From the NCBI GenBank assembly GCA_029216955.1, contig JANAVB010015600.1, positions 28,208,352 to 28,272,351 on the forward strand: a stretch of 64,000 bases of DNA, written 5' to 3'. Shown one piece after another: positions 1 to 10,833 of the stretch. The position numbers were made by a program, and so were the translations under genes. The notes beneath the pieces were generated by a model that made no database searches, had not been told where the DNA came from, and saw only the letters and a list, made by a program, of their open reading frames with translations. The DNA comes from Iris pallida (Eukaryota > Streptophyta > Magnoliopsida > Asparagales > Iridaceae). Within the stretch, counting starts at the first letter, position 1. Every line of letters begins with the position of its first letter.

Positions 1-686
1 CCTAACAACCTGAGACAATTTTACCAACTGAGACAATTTTCTCCCATCTTATTCTAACAATACACGACAAGAAAAAGATTCTCGAAGCACAATTATTTGT
101 CTTGGTCCTACCCAGAGAAAAGACCGATGATCATAAGGGGACTTAAAAGTGCCTTAAGTTTCTATTACCTTTGTTGGGTGTTTCCTTGAACATGCATCTC
201 TCCATCTTGTATATGTTAGGTACTATAACTTTCTTCCAATTGAATAGGACTTTTCCAGCTATAGCCTCATACTTGAGCAAGGTTCCCACACCGGTTGGGG
301 TTTCGTCATATCGAAAATAGGAGACCGGGGAATATATCGGACATATCAGGTTTTGAATTTGAAAAATGCATAATTTCCTTTCAAGTATGAACCCATAAAC
401 TTAACCACGCAAACTTAACCTTTATACCGGTTAAACCAGCTAGTATACCGGTCAAATATTGGCCAATATACCGGTCAAGCTAGCCGATATATTTTAGGAC
501 CGATTTTTCTGTCTTGTGACATCCAAACCGCATTGGTTTCTTCTCAAAATCAGTATACTGTACGGTATACCGGTCATACCTGCTGATATCCGGAATACTT
601 GTATTTGAGGTAGAGTTAAGATGGATATAAGTCATGTAATGCTTATTTTTTAAGAAAGATTTTTTTTCATAGAGTATAGTTTAGCT
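1..686. other. Intergenic DNA left of the old Copia element
   Basis: No gene is seen. The part from about 300 to 600 repeats the word ataccggt and its variants several times, a texture like the palindromic-word MITEs found further right, but I could not find matching ends or a target-site duplication. The rest is AT-rich and featureless. Confidence 0.4.
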
Positions 687-738
687 TGTTAGAGTCATTA
701 AGTCTTATTTTCTTATATGAGTACAATCAAGTAGTTAT

Positions 739-1220
739 CTATGTTACCTGGACTCGGGTACGGGTGTCGGGTACGGGTACATATCCAAGAGTCAGGCCCT
801 TCAAACTCATAATTGAAGGACACACAGACTCGGCTAAAAAGGATCCAAATTTTGGGTATGGATACGGGGATATGACTAAGATTTCGTAAAAAGACAACCT
901 GTAATTATAAATTACTAGTAAACTTTACTCAACTAGTTGAATAAGTCCCTAAGGGACCGTCCCTTCAGCTCCCCTACTACTTAACTACCAGTCTACCATA
1001 TTAAAATAAACTATCTACACCATTACCACATTAAAATAAACTATCTACATCACTACCACATTAAAATAAACTATCTACTTCACTACCAGTCTTTCGATTG
1101 TCACCATGAAGGATCTGATTGTCACCATGGAGGATCGGATACGGATTCCATACCCATATCCATGTCCTAAAGGGTCGACACGGGTACTTCTCCTTAAAGT
1201 GGAGAGTCCGGGTAACATAG
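739..1220. mobile_element. hAT-type MITE in the left LTR
   Basis: The element starts ctatgttacctggact and ends with the near-inverse agtccgggtaacatag. It is flanked by a perfect 8-bp duplication, gtagttat (731-738 and 1221-1228). An 8-bp duplication with short inverted ends is typical of hAT elements. Subterminal words such as gggtacgggt recur on both sides. There is no coding capacity; an internal 30-bp tandem repeat is listed separately. Confidence 0.85.
994..1088. repeat. 30-bp tandem repeat, three copies
   Basis: The block ttaaaataaactatctac occurs at 1001, 1031 and 1061, giving a period of 30 bp, inside the hAT MITE. It is followed by two copies of a word built on tcaccatg.aggatc. Confidence 0.85.
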
Positions 1221-1338
1221 GTAGTTATTGGTGAATTTATCATTATATGTTAAAATAAATACACATGAGGTGCAACTTAGGATTCTATGTCGTTGCAATC
1301 TTATCTCCTATCATCCTTCTCTTCTTCTTCTAAACCTC

Positions 1339-1805
1339 ACTTTATTGGATCAACTTGAAAGGTACTATATAACCCTTCCACAACTTCCGCCGATCGAACT
1401 CGACTATGAGTTCGAAGGGGGATCAGGGCAGAAGCCTTTATTGTTTTTGGCATTCTTTATTGTTTTTGGCATTCTTTAATGGTTTCATGATTTTTTTGTG
1501 ATCCCGTTGTTTGTAGTTGATCATCGTTGTACGTTGTGAGATCTAGGATTTCTATAAATCTTAGTTGACTATTAGTTGTTGATCGTTACTCTTTGTGAGA
1601 CCTAGGATTTATGAGATATTGTGTTTCTGTTATTGGTGGAACCAAATCTTCTAGCGAGGTTATTAGTGGTGGTGACAATCCTTGTACTATTATTCATAGT
1701 AATAATGAAGTGCGGTTATATGTGCCTAATTTTTATGTAATTTGTTACCTATGGGTTAACTAAATCACTTCACTATTATATAAAAAAACTCTCCCAAAAT
1801 TTGTG
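1339..1805 (+). other. Leader and gag remnant of old Copia element
   Basis: No open frame is visible. The position between the left LTR and the pre-integrase remnant is where leader and gag should be; most of gag seems to have been lost. The sequence near 1340-1360 (attggatca) may be a decayed tRNA-Met primer site. Confidence 0.4.
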
Positions 1806-2760
1806 TTTTTAGGTCCTCAGGACGACGAGGATGATTGATTCGGGACATGAAAAAGATGGGTTGTATTATTTGAATTTACTTATGCTTTCACTGCAGTTTC
1901 TACCTCTCCTTAACAGTGACATTATTGTTTGGATCATTCGTCTTTGGTTACGTTGTGTGAAGTTGTTCCTAATTTGAGTTCTGTTTCTATTTTAAAATGT
2001 AAGACTTGTCAGTTAGGCAAACATTACTATATTCTTTCCTCGCCGTGTTGAGAGTCCTCAGTTGCACTTCTTATTCTTGTCCATAGTCCATACTAACATT
2101 TGAGGTCCTCTAGAGTCAAAAATGCAAAAGGATTTCAGTATTTTGCTATCTTTGTAAATGATTATTCTCGAATGACTTGATTATATTTAATGAAAGAATA
2201 ATATGAGTTTCTACATGTTATCCACCTTTTATCATAAAATCTTTGTTCAATTTGGTAAATGTACTAAAGTTTTACGTTCTGATAATGCTTTGGAGTATAC
2301 TCATTTGTCTATGACTTTCTTGGTATGTTGATCGTGGTATTATTCATCAATATCTCTCAGCAAAATGGTAAATGGTTTAGCTGAATGCAAGCACTGACAC
2401 TTTTTAGATGTGACTCGGACTCTCATGTTCAATATGCATGTCCCTAAACAGTATTGGACAAATGTCGTTCTTACTGCATGTTATTGTGATTAATCACATG
2501 CAATCATCTTTGTTGAATAACCAAGTCTCTTTCTCCATGTTACATCCATGTGTCTCTCCTTTTTCTTTACTTCCTCTGTGTTTGACTGTGTTCCCCCCCC
2601 CCCCCCCCCCCCCCCCACCACAATTTGGAACCTAATCGTGATAAGTTGTCTCCTCTATCTCACAAAGGTTATCCTTGAACTCACAAAAGTTATTGTTGTT
2701 ATAGGTCTGTCGCATAAATATTATGTCAGTGCAAATGTTTATCTTCTTTGAGTCCACTCA
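1806..2760 (+). pseudogene. Copia pre-integrase and integrase remnant
   Basis: Broken reading frames give the recognisable order of a Copia integrase region: SGHEKDGLYY near 1845, a decayed LGH and CKTCQLGKH zinc-binding region near 1940-2025, RSDNA near 2277, a damaged QQNG near 2358, and MFNMHVPKQYW near 2428. A run of 24 C residues breaks it at 2593. The frames change repeatedly and there are many stops, so this is a fossil. It would have inserted the element's cDNA into the host chromosome. Confidence 0.75.
2593..2616. repeat. Poly-C tract (24 C)
   Basis: An uninterrupted run of C lies within the old Copia integrase-RT linker. Its true length may differ from what is written here because such runs are hard to sequence. 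Confidence 0.9.
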
Positions 2761-3129
2761 TTTCTTTCTTTCAGGAGATCATCCTCTTCTGTTCACATCA
2801 GATTTGGTATCTTCCATGCCCACTTTCAATCATTCTTGAATCCATTTATATATCCGCTCCTTTACATGTATACCAAAGATCCAAGGACATGCATGTTGTT
2901 TTGCGTGATTCAGCTCCTAGCATATCATCTTCCGTATCTGAGGATCCAACTCCCTCCATCCCAGTTTCAGATGATCTTCCTACTTCTCTCAGGAAAGGTA
3001 GCCATAGTTATACCACTAAGCATCTTATTTCAAATTATGTTTTCTTACATCATGCTTCTCATTCTTTACATGATTTTATTGTCTCATTGTTTTCTGTTTC
3101 CATTCTTAACACTTATAAGCAAGCTATGT
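2761..3129 (+). other. Linker between integrase and RT remnants of old Copia element
   Basis: Serine- and proline-rich translations with frame changes lie here, as is usual for the poorly conserved stretch between integrase and reverse transcriptase of Copia polyproteins. Nothing else is recognised. Confidence 0.45.
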
Positions 3130-3690
3130 AATCGTCTGGTTGGAGAAGTGCAATAGATGAGATGTCTGTTTTGTATCAAGATTAGACTTGGGAGATTACC
3201 TTGCTTTCTGCTGGGAAGTAAACAATGGATTGCAGGTGGGTATACACTGTTACGTATCATCCAGATGGTTTTATTGAGCGCCTAAAGGCACGATTGGTTA
3301 CAAAAGGGTATACCCATACATATGGTGTGGGTTATACGGAGACTCTCTCTCCAATTGCTCGACTTAATTCAATTCGCATTCTTATCTCTGTGGCGATTAA
3401 TCACCAATGTATGTATTAGTTGGATATCAAGAATGCTTTCTTGCAAGATGACTTACAAGAGGTTTATATGGATCAATCGCTTGATATGTTGTCTTGTAGT
3501 AACAATCTGATGTGTTGATTGAAGAAGGTATTGTATGAGCTAAAACAATTTCCTCGAGCTTGGTTTGATAAATTCAGTTCAATTCTCATTTAGTATAGGC
3601 TTCAACACACGACGTTAGATCATTCAGTATTTAAAAGGATTTTCTCCTGTACGTGAGGTGGTATTGTGTTGATTGTAAGTTAATGATATG
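3130..3690 (+). pseudogene. First half of the old Copia reverse transcriptase
   Basis: Successive frames give the Copia RT signature: WVYTVTYHPDGFIERLKARL then TKGYTHTYGVGYTETLSPIA near 3235-3360, LDIKNAFLQDDLQEVYMDQ near 3420, and LKQFPRAWFD near 3540. It ends at 3690 within the codons of the catalytic YVDD-type motif, where the younger Copia entered. Removing that element and one atatg copy joins the frame to 8707. There are internal stops (for example near 3418 and 3516), so it is not functional. Confidence 0.85.
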
Positions 3691-3983
3691 TGTAGAAAAT
3701 ATCATGTTACTATGTAACAAAATTCAGTTCCTATTCTTAGGAACTGAGTTCAACAGTTCCAGATTTCTGTTCCTATTCTTAGGAATTGTTTTCTGGAATT
3801 GTATTCTGTTCCTATTCTTTAGGAACTGATTTCAACAGTTCCAGATTTCCGGAACAAGATATTCACTTCCTATTTTGTTCCTATTTTTATGCAATAAGTT
3901 GGTGTTTTGTTTTCCTATTTAAAGTGTAAAAACTGAAGGTTACAATCAATAAAGTATTTCAGTTTTTCTCCCCAAAACTTACA
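3691..3983 (+). repeat. 5' LTR of younger Copia
   Basis: It begins TGTAGAAAATATC and ends CTTACA, followed at once by the PBS. The word cagttcctattcttaggaac and variants of it recur four to five times in a partly palindromic way. A TATA-like tcctatttaaag lies near 3916, with an aataaag near 3949. Confidence 0.92.
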
Positions 3984-3996
3984 TGGTATCAAAGCC
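3984..3996 (+). promoter_or_regulatory. Primer binding site (initiator tRNA-Met)
   Basis: TGGTATCAAAGCC directly follows the LTR. It matches, with one change, the plant Copia primer site complementary to initiator tRNA-Met. Confidence 0.85.
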
Positions 3997-4006
3997 ATAA
4001 ACAACA

Positions 4007-4890
4007 ATGACTGGGGCGAAAACACATCCCAGACCTCGGATGCTACCTCGACGAGTTCTTCGGTGACTATAGGCGGTGTTGATCCTATGACTACTCCATC
4101 TTTGCAGATTACTGTTCATAAATTGAATGGTAAAAATTATCTAGAGTGGTCACAATCGATCAAACTAGCCATTGATGGTCGCAGAAGATTAGGACATCTG
4201 ACGGGGGAGACAAGAAGACCCGTTGAAACTGATCTAACCTACAAAATATGGTGATCAGAGAATTCTCTCATTATAGCGTGGCTTCTCAACTCAATGGAGC
4301 CAGCTATTGGAAAGCCGTATCTGTTCATGCCAACTGCGAAGGATGTGTGGGATGTTGTGCGAGAAACCTACTCAGATTTGGAAAATTCTTCTCAAGCCTT
4401 TGAACTGAAATCAAGACTATGGCAATCCAAACAAGGAGATAGGGACGTGACAACCTACTACAACGAGATGCTCATCTCTGGCAAGAGTTGGACCAGTGTT
4501 ATGATGATGTTTGGGAAAATTCCAGTGACTATGCACGATTCAAAAAAAGGGAAGAAAATGACCGAGTGTTCATGTTCCTCGTCGGTGTCAATACAAGTCT
4601 TGACGAGGTGAAAGGATGCATACTTGGACGAAAACCTTTACCCTTCATTCATGAGGTTTTCTCTGAGGTTCGACAAGAAGAAGGGCGAAAGAGGGTGATA
4701 TGAACCAAGGGACTGCCAGCAATTCATAACCCGAAGGCTCTGCTATGGTCTCCCGAGGACCTGATGGCGAAGGGGAGAGGAGGAAGAAATCGTGGTGTGA
4801 CTACTGCAAGAAATCATGGCATACTCGAGAAAATTGTTGGAAAATCCATGAAAAATCTGCCCATTTGAAGAAGAAGAAGAGTGAAGGCAG
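4007..4890 (+). pseudogene. gag region of younger Copia
   Basis: The first ATG after the PBS is at 4007, but the Gag frame is restored only after a shift near 4030. The Copia-type Gag N-terminus KLNGKNYLEWSQSIKLAIDG is at about 4117-4176, then KPYLFMPTAKDVWDVVRETY, YYNEM and GRKPLPFIHEVFSEVRQEEG. An in-frame TGA sits at 4252. Frameshifts follow near 4478 and near 4700. The zinc knuckle CDYCKKSWHTRENC (CX2CX4HX4C) lies at about 4798-4840. The product would be the capsid and RNA-binding protein; it is broken here. Confidence 0.85.
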
Positions 4891-6180
4891 AGCATTTCAA
4901 TCAGGGATTGAAGCTTCTCAAGCACGATCAAGCAACTTAGAGGCGTCTCCATTCACAAAGGAACAATTAGATCACCTGTACAAACTCTTACAATCTCCAC
5001 AATTTTCTGCAAGCTTCTCTTGTTCCTTGGCCCGCCAAGGTAATTCTTTCCAAATCGCTCTTTCTAGTACTAAAACCGTGCCTCAATGTTCCTGGTTTAT
5101 TGATTCTGGAGCAACTGATCATATGACAAGTTGTTCAATTTTTTTTTCCTACAGTCCTTGTGCAGGAAATAAGAAAATTCGGATTGCAGATGGATCTTTT
5201 TCGACAATAGCCGGAATAGGTTCCATAAAATTGTCACCCTTTCTAATTCTCCACAATGTTTTCTATGTTCCCAATTTTTCCTGCAACTTGTTGTCTATCA
5301 GTAAGTTAACAAGTGAACAAAATTGTCGTGTTAATGTTTCTTCTTCATCTTGTGAGTTTCAGGATCTAACATCGGGGAGGACGATTGGCAATGCTAAAGA
5401 GTGTGAAGGCCTCTATTTTTTCGAAGATGGATCAAATTCAAGTAACTTCGTCTCAAATTCTTGTTTCGAACCTATCTCTTTCTAGTGATCAAGACATTAT
5501 GTTGTGGCATTATAGGTTAGGCTATCCAAATTTTCAGTATTTAAAACGGTTGTTTTCAACTTTATTTCGAAATAAAAATTTGTGTTCCTTCCAATATGAA
5601 TTTTGTGTGTTAGCAAAACAACAACGATCTGTTTTTTCCCCACGACCTTACACACCATCAAAACCTTTTTCACTTATACATAGTGATGTGTGGGGTCCTT
5701 CAAGGACTCCCACACTTTCTGGAAAAAGATGGTTTATTACATTCATTGATGATCATTCCAGATTAAGTTGGGTTTATCTGCTGAAAGAAAAATCTGAAGA
5801 AGGAATTTTCAAAAAAATTTATACCATGGTACAAACACAATTTCATGAAAAAATACAAATATTTCGAAGTGATAATGGGAAAGAATATTTTAATAAAATA
5901 TTAGGGCATTTTTTCTTAGAAAATGGAATTATTCATCAAAGTTCTTGTAATGAAACCCCTCAACAAAATGGTGTTGCTGAGAGAAAAAATAAACACGTCT
6001 TTGAGGTAGCATGAGCTTTGCGATTCACTAAAAACGTGCCTAAATACCTTTGGGGAGATGCCATCCTAACAGCCACATATTTGATAAATCGAATGCCTTC
6101 TAAAGTTCTAAAGTGTCTTTCAAACCTGTTTTCCTCACACACGCATATCAACCAACTTACCGATTAAAATTTTTGGATGT
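4745..6180 (+). pseudogene. Protease and integrase of younger Copia
   Basis: After the zinc knuckle comes the aspartic protease motif WFIDSGATDHMT at about 5095. A shift near 5390-5480 leads into the pre-integrase (LWHYRLGYP) and integrase: SDVWGPSRTPT, FIDDHSRLSWVYLLKEKS, FRSDNGKEYF and TPQQNGVAERKNKH, which contain the D, D and E catalytic residues. A stop at 6012 breaks the frame before the conserved AL...LWGDA region. The second zinc-binding Cys pair reads CVLAK rather than CxxC-type, a further lesion. Confidence 0.88.
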
Positions 6181-6818
6181 CTTGTGTTTGTACATGAAAG
6201 AAATTGTGGCAAACTAGAACCACGGGCAAGAAAATGTGTGTTTTTGGGGGTATGCACCAACTCAAAAAGGTTTTAAGTGTTTTGATCATGTTTCAAGAAA
6301 AATATTTGTAACAATGGAGGTTACATTTTTTGAAAACAAATCGTTTTTCAATTCTCATCTTCGGGGGAGAATGTATGTGAAGATTCGAGTTTGAATTTAA
6401 AAGACTTGCAAAGAGATTTTGTTATGAGTGGAGCCGAAACTGATTTGAATGAAAGTTTGATTTTAAATCCTAACAAAAATATGGTTGTACATCAAAATTC
6501 AAACCAATCGGATAATTCCGAAGCAATTCGAAAAAAAGAACAATCCATAATGTCGCCACATAAGAGTGATCATTCAAAAAGAAGAGACAACGTGAACATG
6601 GACAAGATATTTGGGCAAGTTTTTTCTCGAAATTATTCAGGTCAGAGAAATAAACCGAAACCTCCTTACATGGCCAAGAGTCTGAACCACAACAGGTCCA
6701 AGACTCACCAGGACACAATTAGATCTATCTGAGTCATCTGATTTGAATATTCCTATTGCTATTCGTAAAGGTGTTCTTGTACTCAACATCCTATGTCTCA
6801 AATTGTGTCCTATAAAAA
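6181..6818 (+). pseudogene. Integrase-RT linker of younger Copia
   Basis: This is a low-conservation linker with Ser/Asn/Lys-rich translation and several frame changes; a 113-codon frame at 6391-6732 falls in it. It is normal for this position in Copia polyproteins and has no recognisable domain. Confidence 0.55.
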
Positions 6819-8402
6819 TTGTCACCCTTCTTTTCATCATTTATCACTCAACTATCCCTTGTGGAGATTCCAAAAAATGTACAGGAGGCCTTACAGGTTC
6901 CGGAGTGGAAGAATGCAATTCTTGAGGAGATGGATGCACTTGAGAAGAACATGACCTGGAAAGTAGTGGATCTGTCTAAAGAAAAAACTCTTGTTGGGTG
7001 CAAGTGGGTATTTATGGTGAAGTATAATTCGGATGGAACTCTTGAGAGATACAAGGCACGCTTGGTCGCCAAAGGGTTCACACAGACTTATGGTATTGAT
7101 TACTTGGAAACATTTGCATCGGTAGCTCAACTCAACACGGTAAGAGTTTTACTATCCCTGGCAACTAATCTAGATTGGCCACTGCAACAATTAGATGTAA
7201 AAAATACTTTCCTTAATAGAAATTTAGAAGAAGAGGTGTATATGGTTCCACCTCCGAGCTTTGAAGAAAAGTTTGGAACTAAAGTGTGCAGATTAAAGAA
7301 GTCATTGTATGGTTTAAAACAGTCACCCCGAGCTTGGTTCGAGAGATTGACTAGATCAGTGAAAGGCCAAGGATGTGCACAAGCTCAAGCAGATCACACC
7401 ATGTTCCTGAAGTTTTCTGAAGATGGGAAGGTAGTAGTCTTAATTGTTTATGTAGATGATATTATTCTGACAGGAGAACATTGAAAAGATAAACCAACTA
7501 AAAAAAATCTAGCTAAGGAATTTGAGATTAAGGACTTGGGGCCTTTGAGATATTTCTTGGATATGGAGGTTGCAAGGTCTAGAAAAGGTATTGTGGTGAC
7601 ACAAAGGAAGTACATCTTGGATCTGTTAAACGAAATCGGGATGAGTGGGTGTCGCCCAGCAGATACTCCAATTGACCCAAATGTCAAGCTTGGTGAAGTC
7701 ACGGAAGGAGAAGTGGTGGACACTACCAGATATCAAAAACTTGTGGGTAAATTAATCTATTTGTTCCATACACGACCAGACATAGCATTTGCAGTAAGTC
7801 TCATCAGCCAGTTTATGCATTCACCTCGAAATGAACACCTAGAGGCAGCATACAGAATATTGTGGTACTTAAAAAGTTTACCAGGAAGAGGGTTGTATTT
7901 CATGAAGAATGATCAACGGAGTATTGAAGCTTTTACAGATGCAGATTGGGCCGGTTCAAAAACAGACCAAAAGTCGACTACTGGATATTGCACTTATGTG
8001 TGGTGGAACCTAGTGACTTGAAGAAGCAAGAAACAAAATATAGTGGCAAGAAGCAGTGCCGGAGTTGAGTACAGAGCTATGACAAATGGAGTCTGTGAGT
8101 TACTTTGGATACATCGAGTACTCTCAGAGTTGAGGAGACCTTCAACACCACCCATGATGTTGTATTGTGATAACAAGGCTGCCATAAGCATTGCTCACAA
8201 TCCAGTTCAACATGACAGGACTAAGCATATAGAAGTCGACCGACATTTCATTAAAGAAAAGCTCGAATCTGGGATCATTTGCATGCCATTTGTTCCATCT
8301 TCTCAGCAGACAACAGACATATTCACAAAGAAATTGTTCAAACCGAATTTTGATGCATTAATTAGCAAGTTGGAATTGTCAAATATCTACTCACCAACTT
8401 GA
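6819..8402 (+). pseudogene. Reverse transcriptase and RNase H of younger Copia
   Basis: The RT reads WKNAILEEMDALEKNMTW, GCKWVFMVKYNSDG, YKARLVAKGFTQTYGIDY, LKKSLYGLKQSPRAWF and the catalytic YVDDIILTG at about 7449. A stop at 7482 and a frame change near 7500 precede DLGPLRYFLDMEVARS. The RNase H part reads FTDADWAGS, then a stop at 8019 where a Trp codon is expected, then SSAGVEYRAMT (the expected acidic residue has changed), CDNKAAISIAHNP and VDRHFIKEKL. Several lesions look like G-to-A changes. The frame ends at 8402, next to the PPT. Confidence 0.9.
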
Positions 8403-8409
8403 GGGGGAG
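8399..8409 (+). promoter_or_regulatory. Polypurine tract of younger Copia
   Basis: ttgagggggag lies directly before the 3' LTR and overlaps the end of the RNase H frame. This is the standard position for plus-strand priming. Confidence 0.85.
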
Positions 8410-8701
8410 TGTAGAAAATATCTTGTTACTATGTAACAGAATTCAGTTCCTATTCTTAGGAACTGAGTTCAACAGTTCCATATTTCTGTTCCTATTCTTA
8501 GGAACTATTTTCTGGAACTGTATTTTGTTCCTATTCTTTAGGAACTAATTCAACAGTTCCAGATTTTATGAACAAGATATTCAGTTCCTATTTTGTTCCT
8601 ATTTTTATGCAATAAGTTGGTGTTTTGTTTTCCTATTTAAAGTGTAAAAACTGAAGGTTACAATCAATAAAGTATTTCAGTTTTTCTCCACAAAACTTAT
8701 A
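8410..8701 (+). repeat. 3' LTR of younger Copia
   Basis: It is colinear with 3691-3983 with scattered substitutions and a few single-base indels. It ends CTTATA where the 5' copy has CTTACA. Confidence 0.92.
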
Positions 8702-9258
8702 ATATGATTATACATGGGAGTGACCATGTTGGTATTTCAGACTTGAAGGCCTACCTTAGTCGTTGGTATTTTAGACTTGAAGGCCTACCTTACTCGTCAG
8801 TTCATACTAAGAATTTAGGTACTTTTCAATATTTTCTTGGAATCGAGGTTGCTCGATCTAAGGTGGTTTTTATCTGTCGCAACACAAGTATGTTTTGGAC
8901 TTGACTTCAGAGACATAGATGTTGGACTCTCGGTCTGTTGATACTCCTATGTATTCTCATGTCAAACTTGATGCGGACATGTGGGACTTATCTGAGAATA
9001 TTAGATTGTACAAACGTATATTTGAGAAGCTTATCTACCTTAATGTTACACGATCGGATATCACATATGCAGTTGGAGTAGTTAGTCAGTTTATGTAGGC
9101 CTCTCAACAGTCATATTGGGCCTAGATCTCGTATTTGCAATACTTAAAAGGTTCTCCTGGAAATGGTTTATTGTACAAACCACTACAGACTCTCACGGTG
9201 ATGGACTTTAATGATGTTGATTGGGCATGTAGTCGGTGTTATACGTCTGCTTCTAGAT
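8702..9258 (+). pseudogene. Second half of old Copia RT and start of RNase H
   Basis: The frame continues from 3690 with MIIHGSD (expected MIITGSD). It then reads LKAYLS with a duplicated 26-30 bp block (tatttcagacttgaaggcctacc, twice near 8731 and 8767), NLGTFQYFLGIEVARSK and a decayed thumb region. The RNase H start (near 9200, translation like TVMDFNDVDWA) is cut at 9258 by the hAT element. Stops are numerous. Confidence 0.8.
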
Positions 9259-10285
9259 CATAGTTGTTAATGGGGCAAGGCGCAAAGGCTTCCTAGCGCC
9301 TCGGCGCAAGATGCAGCCCATGGCGCACGACTTTTTGTCTTAGCACACTTTTTGCAAAAAAGAAGAAAGGAAAAAAATCATTTATTCTATATTATATATA
9401 ACAAATAATCAAACTGAAAAAACAATATATGCTTGAATAAAAGAAATCCAACGATTGTTATAGAAATAACATAAGTATCATCAATTTAAAGCATAATATC
9501 CAAGTACAAAAGTCAAACTTTGCAATTCGCACCATATTCATAAATGTGCAATTTTTCTCTCAGCCATATCGGTTTGCTGTGGGGAATAGGCTGCAGTAAG
9601 CTGTCTATGAATACCATGCCATCTCACACAATATAGAAAATTGATGTGAGGTAAATTCACCACCACGATCAGTATGAAATACTTTTGTAGACTAGCTAGT
9701 TTCTAAACCTTTTAAATGGAGTAATGGTTTCAGAGTTCTCAATTAAGAAATAAAACATATTTTCCTACTAAAATCATCAGTAAAGGTAGTGAAATACCTT
9801 TTGCTACTGTTCGACTTTAGATTAATTGGTCTGCACATGTCAGATTAAACTAGCTAGATTGAACTAGCTTGAGGGCTTGAGTAGCTCTCCATGTGCTATC
9901 TTTAGAAAATAATCACGATCCTGTTGGCCAATGATGCAGTCCGCACAAACTCTTGAAGGAGGTTGAATGTGCAACAACCCTTTCACCATTTTTTTTCTTT
10001 CTGATGCAGTGTTCTTAATCTATTAAAATTCAAGTGTCCATACAGGAAGTGCCACAACCAAGTTGAATCATGCATTGTAGATTCATGACATCGTGCCTTA
10101 GGATCTTCAGGATCTCCAACAACCAAATGGTGAATCTTTCTTACCCCTTGCGTCTATACCTACCCAAACCCTAAAGTGCGCGTCGTATGAGTGCCTATCG
10201 AAAATTGTCTCACCATAAACATTTGAGGTGTTAGATGTGCGCAGTGTCGCGCCTTTGCGCCTAAGGCACGCCTTTGACAACTATG
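9259..10285. mobile_element. Non-autonomous hAT element carrying captured Copia DNA
   Basis: The 1,027-bp element starts catagttgttaa and ends with its inverse ttgacaactatg. A perfect 8-bp target duplication, ttctagat, is at 9251-9258 and 10286-10293, which marks it as hAT. GC-rich subterminal words (aggcgcaaaggc, gcgcctaaggc) occur at both ends. The middle holds a minus-strand Copia integrase fragment instead of transposase. Removing the element restores the old Copia RNase H order. Confidence 0.9.
9540..10180 (-). pseudogene. Captured Copia pre-integrase/integrase fragment inside the hAT element
   Basis: Read on the minus strand, the centre of the hAT element gives Copia signatures with frame changes: a pre-integrase zinc region near 10040-9930 (LWH-type start, GLLHIQPPSRVCADC, IIGQQ), then FTDDFSRK near 9775, HTDRGGEFTS near 9665, and AYSPQQ...MAERKN near 9585. 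The order and spacing are those of a contiguous integrase piece, so one segment was taken up rather than several. It has stops and no start; it is a passenger. Confidence 0.8.
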
Positions 10286-10293
10286 TTCTAGAT

Positions 10294-10673
10294 ATTATAC
10301 TTTGTTGGGGTTGTGACGTAGCACTGTAAGATGCACAGGCTGAGCTATAGCTCATACAACTTCTGAGACGCAGACTATTCTTATGGGATTTGGTTCCTAT
10401 GCCTATGGAGAATCGTAGATGGATTGTGACAATACATCAACAATTTTCATCGCAAGTAATCCCATGTTTCATGAACGCACCAAGGATATCGAGGTGGATT
10501 GTCATTTTTTTCGTGATTTGTTGGTGAAGAAACAAATTGTCACTCCACAGGTTCGGTCCGAGAATCAGTTGGGTGATAACTTCACCAAACCACTTGATCG
10601 TAATCCATTTTCTAATTTATGTAGGAAGCTGGACGTATCGGATATCTATGCTCGAGCTTTAGGGGGATGTTAG
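10294..10673 (+). pseudogene. RNase H end of the old Copia element
   Basis: The translation gives CDNTSTIFIASNPMFHERTK, IEVDCHFFRDLLVKKQI and NFTKPLDRNPFSNLCRKL, the C-terminal Copia RNase H pattern including the CDN and HxR-type residues. The last 85 codons (10419-10673) are open. It is followed directly by agggggatg (PPT) and the right LTR. Confidence 0.85.
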
Positions 10674-10833
10674 TCATAAGTCTTATTTTCTTATATGGAC
10701 ACAGTCAAGTAGTTGTGGATGTATTTATCATCATATGTTAATATAAAAACATATGAGGTGCAACTTAGGGTTTTATGCCTTTGCACTCTCATCTTCTCTC
10801 CTCTCTTCCTTGTCTCTTCTTCTAAACTTGACT
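10668..10833 (+). repeat. Right LTR of old Copia element
   Basis: It begins TGTTAGTCATAAGTC after the purine tract aggggga, and is colinear with the two parts of the left LTR. It is followed by the target copy tagct at 10834-10838. Confidence 0.8.

Larger units (their letters stand above)
687..1338 (+). repeat. Left LTR of old Copia element, split by a MITE
   Basis: 687-738 plus 1221-1338 align with the right LTR at 10668-10833, sharing the blocks agtcttattttcttatatg and gaggtgcaacttagg. Without the 482-bp MITE and its extra target copy this LTR is about 165 bp, the same as the right one. The 3' boundary near 1338 is estimated from where the two copies stop matching. Confidence 0.8.
3691..8701 (+). 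mobile_element. Younger complete Ty1/Copia element nested in the older one
   Basis: A 5,011-bp element has LTRs of 293 bp (3691-3983) and 292 bp (8410-8701), both TG...CA-type (the right one has decayed to TA). A perfect 5-bp target duplication, atatg, is at 3686-3690 and 8702-8706. PBS, gag, protease, integrase, RT, RNase H and PPT are in the normal Copia order on the plus strand. By eye the LTRs differ at roughly 15 sites, about 5%, so the insertion is not recent. Stops and frameshifts make it defective. Confidence 0.95.
687..10833 (+). mobile_element. Old, dead Ty1/Copia retrotransposon carrying three later insertions
   Basis: The ends share an LTR beginning TGTTAG (687 and 10668), and the 5-bp flank tagct is found on both sides (682-686 and 10834-10838). 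Between them lie, in Copia order, remnants of pre-integrase, integrase, reverse transcriptase and RNase H, all on the plus strand and full of stops and frameshifts. Three later elements interrupt it: a MITE at 739-1220, a full Copia at 3691-8701 and a hAT element at 9259-10285. The body before those insertions was about 3.6 kb, so part of gag is missing. The exact inner edge of the LTR is uncertain because the terminal CA is not preserved. Confidence 0.85.

Noticed and set aside
2438..2751. ORFs through a poly-C stretch
   Set aside because: They are shifted frames of the dead Copia integrase-RT linker opened by a homopolymer run.
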